A stretch of 11,655 nucleotides of DNA, from the NCBI GenBank assembly GCA_016287065.1, contig JAEEVB010000059.1, forward strand, positions 1-11,655, written 5' to 3'. Positions 7,650 through 11,655 of the stretch are shown here, one piece after another. Under the pieces are notes generated by a model. It was not told where the DNA came from and made no database searches. It was given only the letters and a program-made list of their open reading frames with translations. Position 1 is the stretch's first letter, and each line of letters begins with the position of its first letter. The DNA is from Muribaculaceae bacterium. GTDB lineage: Bacteria > Bacteroidota > Bacteroidia > Bacteroidales > Muribaculaceae. Both the position numbers and the translations under genes were made by a program.

Positions 7650-8720
7650 TTATCGTTTGGTTCGGGTCGGTTGAGGTTTTGCGGCTTGAGTGCCTTTCAC
7701 CTTGCCGGCAAGCATACCGCAGGCGGCACTGATGTCCTCGCCTCGGCTACGGCGAATGGTGCAGGTAATGCCACGGCTGTTCAGGTAGTCACGGAACTGT
7801 GTCATGCGCTCGTCGCTGCTGGTGCGCAACTTGGCGATGTCGGGTATCATGTGATAACGAATAAGGTTCACGCGCACATGTTCGTTGGGAATGATTCCGC
7901 GCAGGGCCTCGGCATGCTTAATGTCGTCGTTGAACCACTGCCACATGATATACTCGATTGAGAGGCGGCGCTGGTGCGCGAAGTCGTAGTCGCTAAGCAT
8001 CTGTAGCACCTCCTTGATGGGATAAATCTTCTCGAGCGGCATCATCGACAGGCGCTCCTCATGCACGGCATTATGCACGCTCACGGCGATATGCACCTGG
8101 GTCGACTCGACCAGTTGCTGCAAAGCGGGCTTCACGCCCACGGTCGACACCGTGATGCGCTTCGGACTCCAGGCAAAGCCCCACGGGGCGGTCATGATCT
8201 CGATCACCTTCATCACCTCCTCGATGTTGTCAAGCGGCTCACCCATACCCATAAACACCACATTGGTAATGTCGGCGGCCTCGGGCACACTCAGCACCTG
8301 ATTGATAATCTGGCATGCGGTGAGGTTGCCATGATAGCCCTGACGGCCCGTCATGCAGAAGTAGCAGTTCATGCGGCACCCCTTCTGTGACGAGATGCAT
8401 AGCGTCATGCGGTCGTCCTCGGGTATCATCACTGTCTCGATTTTTTTGCCTTCATCGACGTCGAAGAGGTATTTCACTGTGCCATCTTCGCTCGTCTGGG
8501 CATCGACAGGTGCGCTTAATCCCACCGCATATTGTGCGGCAAGCTTTTCGCGGTTGGCCTTTGAGATGTTGACCATCTCGTCGAAGGTGGTCACTCGCTT
8601 GTTATAAATCCAGTCGGCAAGCTGCTTGGCTACAAATTTAGACATGCCCAGTCCCAGCACTGTGCGCTGCAGTTCCTCAAGCGTCATGCCCGCTAGCGGG
8701 CGTTTATAATCTAGTTCCAT
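7650..8720 (-). CDS. rlmN: Dual-specificity rRNA/tRNA adenine C2-methyltransferase RlmN
   Basis: RlmN is a cytosolic radical-SAM enzyme that methylates C2 of A2503 in 23S rRNA and of A37 in some tRNAs. The 356-residue sequence has the Cx3Cx2C [4Fe-4S] motif in GCRMNCYFCMTGRQG (C115, C119, C122), the SAM-binding GMGEPLDN (158-165), STVGVKP (192-198) and the C-terminal Cys in SAACGML (C334) that carries the transferred methyl group. An N-terminal helical domain (about 1-90) and a Lys/Arg-rich tail after residue 340 complete it. The region VNLIRYHMIPDIAKLRTSS, where proteobacterial enzymes have NLIP..PFPG, is as I recall it from Bacteroides RlmN. Cfr is an alternative family member, but the GMGEPLDN context and housekeeping setting favour RlmN. 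It is the first gene of the minus-strand run and is followed after 33 bases by the nuclease pair. The ATG at 8718-8720 sits just before the conserved GMTLEEL block. Confidence 0.94.
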   Translation of the reverse strand: MELDYKRPLAGMTLEELQRTVLGLGMSKFVAKQLADWIYNKRVTTFDEMVNISKANREKLAAQYAVGLSAPVDAQTSEDGTVKYLFDVDEGKKIETVMIPEDDRMTLCISSQKGCRMNCYFCMTGRQGYHGNLTACQIINQVLSVPEAADITNVVFMGMGEPLDNIEEVMKVIEIMTAPWGFAWSPKRITVSTVGVKPALQQLVESTQVHIAVSVHNAVHEERLSMMPLEKIYPIKEVLQMLSDYDFAHQRRLSIEYIMWQWFNDDIKHAEALRGIIPNEHVRVNLIRYHMIPDIAKLRTSSDERMTQFRDYLNSRGITCTIRRSRGEDISAACGMLAGKVKGTQAAKPQPTRTKR

Positions 8721-8742
8721 AGTATCAATATTAAATAAACTG

Positions 8743-8750
8743 CAAATATA
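8743..8750 (-). promoter_or_regulatory. Possible -7 element of the rlmN promoter
   Basis: The minus strand reads TATATTTG here, a full match to the Bacteroidetes -7 element TAnnTTTG, 22 bases upstream of the rlmN start codon. At the expected distance (19-21 bases upstream) there is no TTTG; the sequence is AGAA-like. The leader would be very short. This is the only candidate seen for the whole rlmN-nuclease-GT run, so it is reported with reserve. Confidence 0.35.
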
Positions 8751-8948
8751 ATAATATTTAATTTAATAACTTCTAACTTTAATGCAAAAAACACGCGCTC
8801 GAAATCAAACGATGCAGATTTGGATTTTAACGCTCGTGCAACGCTTTTTGAACCATCAGGAAAGCAGGATGGCCGAGTGAATGGATTTTTTAGTCAAAAT
8901 TTCCTGAATATTTGTCATTTTCATTTCTAATAGTTCTAAAGTTTTGTA

Positions 8949-8980
8949 TTTTTTTGCCGAATAAACTAAAAATAAATTTG
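8949..8980 (+). promoter_or_regulatory. Candidate promoter of the BspA-like locus
   Basis: TAAATTTG at 8973-8980 matches TAnnTTTG exactly. Twenty bases upstream, at 8949-8952, lies TTTT in a run of seven T's, a 3 of 4 match to the -33 TTTG. Transcription would start near 8986, leaving a leader of about 110 bases before the ATG at 9099. That leader is AT-rich and shows no clear riboswitch-like structure. Confidence 0.45.
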
Positions 8981-9098
8981 CAGATTCTATAAGCTAAATA
9001 GACTTTGACAAGTAAGTTTTATGCAAGAAATTAATTAACACACAATCTCTAGTTACTCATTAAAACATATAATTCTTATTTTTTAAAATAATCACAAA

Positions 9099-9374
9099 AT
9101 GAAGAGAACTTTTTTATTCAAATTCCTGCTTCTGCTATGCATGTTCATAGTAGGAGTACACTGCGTGCAGGCAGAAGAGACTGTCTACACCAAATGGAAA
9201 AAAACCGCCCCCACCAGTTTGGCGACTGGCGATGTGGTGGTGATTGTTGACCTGACCAATGCTGTGGCCATGTCGAACGACAAAGGCACCAGCAAGGCTC
9301 CCGGCGCAGAGTCGGTAACACTGAACGATTATGAACTCTATGTTCCAGGGTTGCGACAATCTGGTTTCGATTGA
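9099..9374 (+). CDS. N-terminal fragment of a secreted protein, out of frame with the following BspA-like segment
   Basis: This 91-residue reading frame starts with a clear signal peptide (MKRTFLFKF, a Leu-rich core, cleavage near VQA at 25) and continues as a short mature segment containing ATGDVVVIVDLTNAVAMSND. This kind of segment recurs at the N-terminus of large secreted Bacteroidales proteins of unknown function. The last 15 or so residues, from about DYELYVPG on, read the wrong frame of the next segment, and the frame ends at a TGA at 9372-9374. The sequence therefore looks like the start of a longer protein that has lost its middle and runs out of frame into another segment. It has its own promoter upstream and could still be transcribed, but the product would be short and probably non-functional. 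It is likely part of a pseudogene that includes the next entry. Confidence 0.6.
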   Translation: MKRTFLFKFLLLLCMFIVGVHCVQAEETVYTKWKKTAPTSLATGDVVVIVDLTNAVAMSNDKGTSKAPGAESVTLNDYELYVPGLRQSGFD

Positions 9375-9783
9375 TTTAAGGAACTTCGATGTGAGCAAGG
9401 TTGAAAACGCTGAGAGGATGTTTGGCTGGTGCGATAATTTGACCACCATCTATTGCGATAGCTCTTGGGATTTGACCAATGCAAACACCGAGCTCATGTT
9501 CTTTAATTCTACCAATCTGGTGGGTGCTGTGCCCTATAACCAAGAGCAGGTCGATGGTGCAATGGCCAATCCTGTAACTGGCTATTTCACCTATAAAGGC
9601 ATGCCGGGCGACGCTAACAACGACGGCAAGGTGGATGTGAATGATGTAACCACAGTGATCAACTACATCCTGAGCAAGAATCCAAGTCCCTTCATCTACG
9701 ACAATGCCAATGTGAATGGTGATGATAGCATTAATGTGATGGATGTCACCCTCATCATCAACATCATTCTCGGCATCCATTAG
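9331..9783 (+). CDS. BspA-like leucine-rich repeat and dockerin C-terminal fragment
   Basis: This 150-residue frame opens directly inside a BspA-type (DUF285) repeat: MNSMFQGCDNLVSIDLRNFD, then a second repeat MFGWCDNLTTIYC. A short linker follows, and a C-terminal dockerin begins at MPGDANNDGKVDVNDVTTVI, with a second loop NANVNGDDSINVMDV. The frame is closed by a TGA at 9322-9324 just upstream, and there is no signal peptide, so the ATG is probably an internal Met of the repeat and not a real start. BspA-like proteins are normally secreted and carry many repeats; here fewer than two remain. Together with the preceding frame this looks like the two ends of a secreted protein, or of two different ones, joined by a deletion. 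The dockerin resembles those of the nucleases on the other strand. A strong terminator follows 50 bases after the stop. Confidence 0.6.
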   Translation: MNSMFQGCDNLVSIDLRNFDVSKVENAERMFGWCDNLTTIYCDSSWDLTNANTELMFFNSTNLVGAVPYNQEQVDGAMANPVTGYFTYKGMPGDANNDGKVDVNDVTTVINYILSKNPSPFIYDNANVNGDDSINVMDVTLIINIILGIH

Positions 9784-9833
9784 AGTTAACCCTAAATTGG
9801 GATAAAGAGTAAAAAACGCTTTTCCCTAATAAC

Positions 9834-9870
9834 AATAATCCCGATTCAGTTTTACCGAATCGGGATTATT
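9834..9870 (+). terminator. Strong stem-loop terminator, probably bidirectional
   Basis: A perfect 14-bp inverted repeat, AATAATCCCGATTC (9834-9847) and its complement (9857-9870), encloses a 9-base loop, followed by TTATT. It lies 50 bases after the stop of the BspA-like frame and 51 bases after the stop of the convergent GDPD gene, so it can serve both. The minus-strand side has a weaker T-tract. Confidence 0.85.
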
Positions 9871-9921
9871 TTATTGGATAACCTACAACCCAAAGTAAGG
9901 GAGAGGTTTTCAGTCAAATAA

Positions 9922-10689
9922 TTATTTCGAGTTGTCAAGCAGATGCTGCAGGCGCTCGGGTGCATTGGTGGTGATGAAGTCGGCACCATTCTCGATGCAC
10001 CACTGCATGTCGGCCTCGTCGTTTACGGTCCACACATTTACCTTCACACCAGCACGCTTGGCATCTTCAAACCAGGCAAAATGCTGCTTCATGGTTCGCA
10101 GACTGTAATCGAGCCCCGCAGCTCCCAAATGCTTGAGTTTAGCGGGTGAGAGGTCGCCGTCGAGGTAGTAGACCTCGGTGCCGGCAGGTGCCCACTTGAT
10201 GAACTCGATGAGTGCAGGCAATGAGAACGTGATGTAGGTCATGCGGCTCTCGAGTCCCATCTTACGCACCATTTTCAGGATTTTCCTCACTGCCTTCGCC
10301 TCGTGGTGCACATCGCGGTGTTCCTTGAGTTCCAACACTAACTGGGTTTTCAGTTTTGAACCCGCTTGCAAATACTGCTTGAGGGTGGGAATGAACTCGC
10401 CGTTGCTCAGGCGCTGCTGCTTGATATCACGGGCACGTGATGACTGGATTTCTACCCCGTTGATGGTGGCGTCATGGTTCACGAAGAGGGAGCCATCCAC
10501 ACTCATCCACACGTCAAACTCCGAGCCCCAGCATCCTATTGAGTCGGCCTTGATGAGGCTGCGAATGGAGTTTTGCGACGCACCCGGCGCATCCCAGTAG
10601 CCACGATGCGCAACTACTCGGGTCTGAGCCATGGTTGCAAAAGCAGCGACCGCAAAACATGCCGCCGCTGCCATTATCTTCAGTTTCAT
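9922..10689 (-). CDS. Exported glycerophosphodiester phosphodiesterase (GDPD family)
   Basis: GDPD enzymes hydrolyse glycerophosphodiesters from phospholipid turnover to glycerol 3-phosphate and an alcohol. Numbered from the start chosen here, a signal peptide (MKLKI, Ala-rich core, cleavage near TMAQT) is followed by VVAHRGYWD (H28, R29), the metal-binding E57 and D59 in SEFDVWMSVDG, and the second catalytic His in FVNHD (H72). LVLELKEH and, near the C-terminus, VNVWTVNDEADMQWCIENGAD with TTNAPE complete the TIM-barrel signature. The frame stays open upstream to an ATG at 10762-10764, but that start would overlap the preceding gene and put 25 polar residues before the signal peptide. I prefer 10689; 10695 (MTMKLK) is also possible. 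The product, about 255 residues, is normal for the family and is probably periplasmic. It follows the lipoprotein gene by 40 bases and likely shares its transcript. Confidence 0.88.
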   Translation of the reverse strand: MKLKIMAAAACFAVAAFATMAQTRVVAHRGYWDAPGASQNSIRSLIKADSIGCWGSEFDVWMSVDGSLFVNHDATINGVEIQSSRARDIKQQRLSNGEFIPTLKQYLQAGSKLKTQLVLELKEHRDVHHEAKAVRKILKMVRKMGLESRMTYITFSLPALIEFIKWAPAGTEVYYLDGDLSPAKLKHLGAAGLDYSLRTMKQHFAWFEDAKRAGVKVNVWTVNDEADMQWCIENGADFITTNAPERLQHLLDNSK

Positions 10690-10729
10690 CGTCATAAGTC
10701 GAATTGCAAATTGCTGTCTTTTCTTTTCA

Positions 10730-11329
10730 TTATTCTTGAGGCAGCGCCACTGCTGGCCAGCCATGGTCCTGCAGCACAGTGGCTTTCAGGTCATGGGCCT
10801 TCACATAGTTGGCCACCGCTGTGACCCGCACCTGCTGGCGACCCTTATCGTCGCTGTTAATGCGTTGGAATGCCTCGTATTTGTCGCCAAATATGCGCTT
10901 GGCGCTGGGGGTAAAGTCTGAACCATCGCCCACGGCATCGAAGCCGGTCACCTCAAATTTGCCGTTGTCGCCCACCTTTACATGGAACATACCAGGGTGG
11001 CTACCGCCCGAAACGCTCTTGAGCGTGTCGCCTGCCAGCTTATAATTGTCGAGCCAGAAGTCGCCCCACACCTTGATGTCGTTCTTGTCGGTCTCGTCGG
11101 CTTCCACTACACGATAGAAGGGGATGCACACGTCGCCCTGCGAGTATTGGGCCCCGATGCTGTCGGTCATATAACGCTCGATGGCAGCGAGATAGGTATC
11201 GGTCACCTCTTCGCTCACCGAGGCCGAGGCCGATGCTGAAGCTTCGGTCTTTGCGCTCTCGTTCTTGCACGAGGTGGCTATGCCGCAAATGATGAATGCA
11301 GCAACAAGCCATAAATTGATTTTTTTCAT
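10730..11329 (-). CDS. Putative lipoprotein of unknown function
   Basis: The 199-residue product begins with a lipoprotein signal: MKKINLWLVAAFIICGIATS, then Cys21 as the likely lipid-modified residue, followed by KNES. A low-complexity Ala/Ser/Glu stretch (about 26-41) probably forms a flexible linker. The remaining globular part, about 42-199, has no motif I recognise; it contains alternating polar/hydrophobic strands (IKVWGDFWLDNYKL, GMFHVKVGDNGKFEVTGFD) and would fit a small beta-rich domain. The gene stands between the phosphohexomutase (51-base gap) and the GDPD gene (40-base gap), all on one strand and with no clear promoter between, so an operon is likely. Membership of the envelope is well supported by the signal; the role is not known. 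Confidence 0.8.
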   Translation of the reverse strand: MKKINLWLVAAFIICGIATSCKNESAKTEASASASASVSEEVTDTYLAAIERYMTDSIGAQYSQGDVCIPFYRVVEADETDKNDIKVWGDFWLDNYKLAGDTLKSVSGGSHPGMFHVKVGDNGKFEVTGFDAVGDGSDFTPSAKRIFGDKYEAFQRINSDDKGRQQVRVTAVANYVKAHDLKATVLQDHGWPAVALPQE

Positions 11330-11380
11330 GTCTTTATAGTTGAATTAAAAAAAACTTCAGTCAAGCAAACCGCAAACGTG

Positions 11381-11655
11381 TCACGCGAGCTTGAGCACAA
11401 TCTGCTTCACGGCCTCGCCCAGTGCCTCGGCCTCGGCCATGGTGTGTGCCTCGCTATAGATGCGAATGATGGGCTCGGTGTTGCTTTTGCGCAGGTGCAC
11501 CCATCCATCGGCAAAGTCAATCTTCACGCCATCGATGGTGGTGAGATTCTCGCCGGCATAGTGCTGCTTCACGGCCTCAAGAATGGCGTCAACATCCATT
11601 TCGGGCTTGAGTTCCAACTTGGTCTTGGCGATGCTATACTGCGGATAGGTCTTCT
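11381..11655 (-). CDS. glmM: Phosphohexomutase C-terminal part, probably phosphoglucosamine mutase; 5' end beyond window
   Basis: The visible 90 or so residues are the last domain of an alpha-D-phosphohexomutase. The substrate phosphate-binding loop is clear in WVHLRKSNTEPIIRIYSEA, preceded by IDGVKIDFADG. The frame is open to the right edge, where it reads KTYPQYSIAKTKLELKPEMD, so the TTG inside this stretch is not a start. GlmM converts glucosamine 6-phosphate to glucosamine 1-phosphate for peptidoglycan and LPS precursors. The wording of this C-terminus resembles Bacteroides proteins annotated as GlmM, but phosphoglucomutase/phosphomannomutase relatives cannot be excluded without the active-site Ser loop, which lies outside the window. 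The lipoprotein and GDPD genes follow on the same strand. Confidence 0.85.
   Translation of the reverse strand, partial: KTYPQYSIAKTKLELKPEMDVDAILEAVKQHYAGENLTTIDGVKIDFADGWVHLRKSNTEPIIRIYSEAHTMAEAEALGEAVKQIVLKLA

Larger units (their letters stand above)
8721..9098. other. 378-base intergenic region between divergent rlmN and the BspA-like locus
   Basis: AT-rich at both ends and more mixed in the middle. It holds the candidate rlmN -7 element and a promoter for the plus-strand locus. In between, at about 8780-8890, the composition is nearer that of coding DNA, but I find no ORF of useful length. A short inverted repeat (CCATC, 10-base loop, GATGG, at about 8853-8872) is too weak to call. About 100 bases of A/T-rich leader precede the ATG at 9099. 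No RNA gene was recognised. Confidence 0.6.

Noticed and set aside
7650..8720. Cfr-type antibiotic resistance methyltransferase
   Set aside because: The sequence reads as Bacteroidales RlmN and nothing in the context suggests a mobile resistance gene.
8853..8872. Short inverted repeat CCATC/GATGG as a terminator or operator
   Set aside because: Only a 5-bp stem with a 10-base loop, no position-specific T-tract directly after it; expected by chance.
10690..10764. Upstream ATG extending the GDPD gene by 25 codons
   Set aside because: It would overlap the lipoprotein gene and place a polar stretch before an evident signal peptide; the internal Met at 10689 fits better.
1..11655. tRNA, rRNA, CRISPR array, insertion sequence or integrase
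   Set aside because: No spaced short repeats, cloverleaf, transposase or recombinase motifs were found when reading both strands.

Overview
The window looks like a chromosomal segment of a Bacteroidales bacterium, probably Muribaculaceae or Prevotellaceae. The reasons are secreted proteins ending in dockerin-like EF-hand pairs, Bacteroidetes-type promoters (TTTG, about 20 nt, TAnnTTTG), A-rich leaders without strong Shine-Dalgarno sites, and proteins close to Bacteroides RlmN, PdxA and phosphoglucosamine mutase. The genus cannot be fixed from the sequence alone.

Layout. From 8720 down to base 1 the minus strand carries a closely packed run: rlmN, two tandem secreted endonuclease I paralogues of 686 residues each, a GtrB-like polyprenyl-phosphate glycosyltransferase (GT2), a membrane GT39/GT-C-like glycosyltransferase, and pdxA, which is cut by the left edge. 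Gaps of 33, 35, 9, 9 and 80 bases suggest cotranscription. pdxA also has its own well-formed promoter in the 80-base gap. Divergent from rlmN, across a 378-base intergenic region, lies a plus-strand locus (9099-9783). It is apparently a broken or chimeric gene: a signal peptide and short N-terminal segment in one frame, then a BspA-like leucine-rich repeat with a C-terminal dockerin in another frame. A strong stem-loop terminator (9834-9870) separates it from a convergent minus-strand run: the 3' end of a phosphohexomutase (probably glmM), a lipoprotein of unknown function, and a glycerophosphodiester phosphodiesterase.

How the genes fit together. rlmN, pdxA and glmM are housekeeping genes. 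The accessory content is the nuclease pair, the GT pair and the broken BspA-like gene. All three predicted secreted products that are not lipoproteins or GDPD end in dockerin-type calcium-binding repeats. The nucleases carry endonuclease I, an Ig-like domain, an FN3 domain apparently interrupted by an inserted jelly-roll-like domain, and the dockerin. The most interesting hypothesis is a surface or extracellular DNA-degrading system whose parts share a C-terminal dockerin tag, possibly linked to the two downstream glycosyltransferases. The sequence shows the architecture and order; the functional link is inference. No tRNA, rRNA, CRISPR array or insertion sequence was seen.
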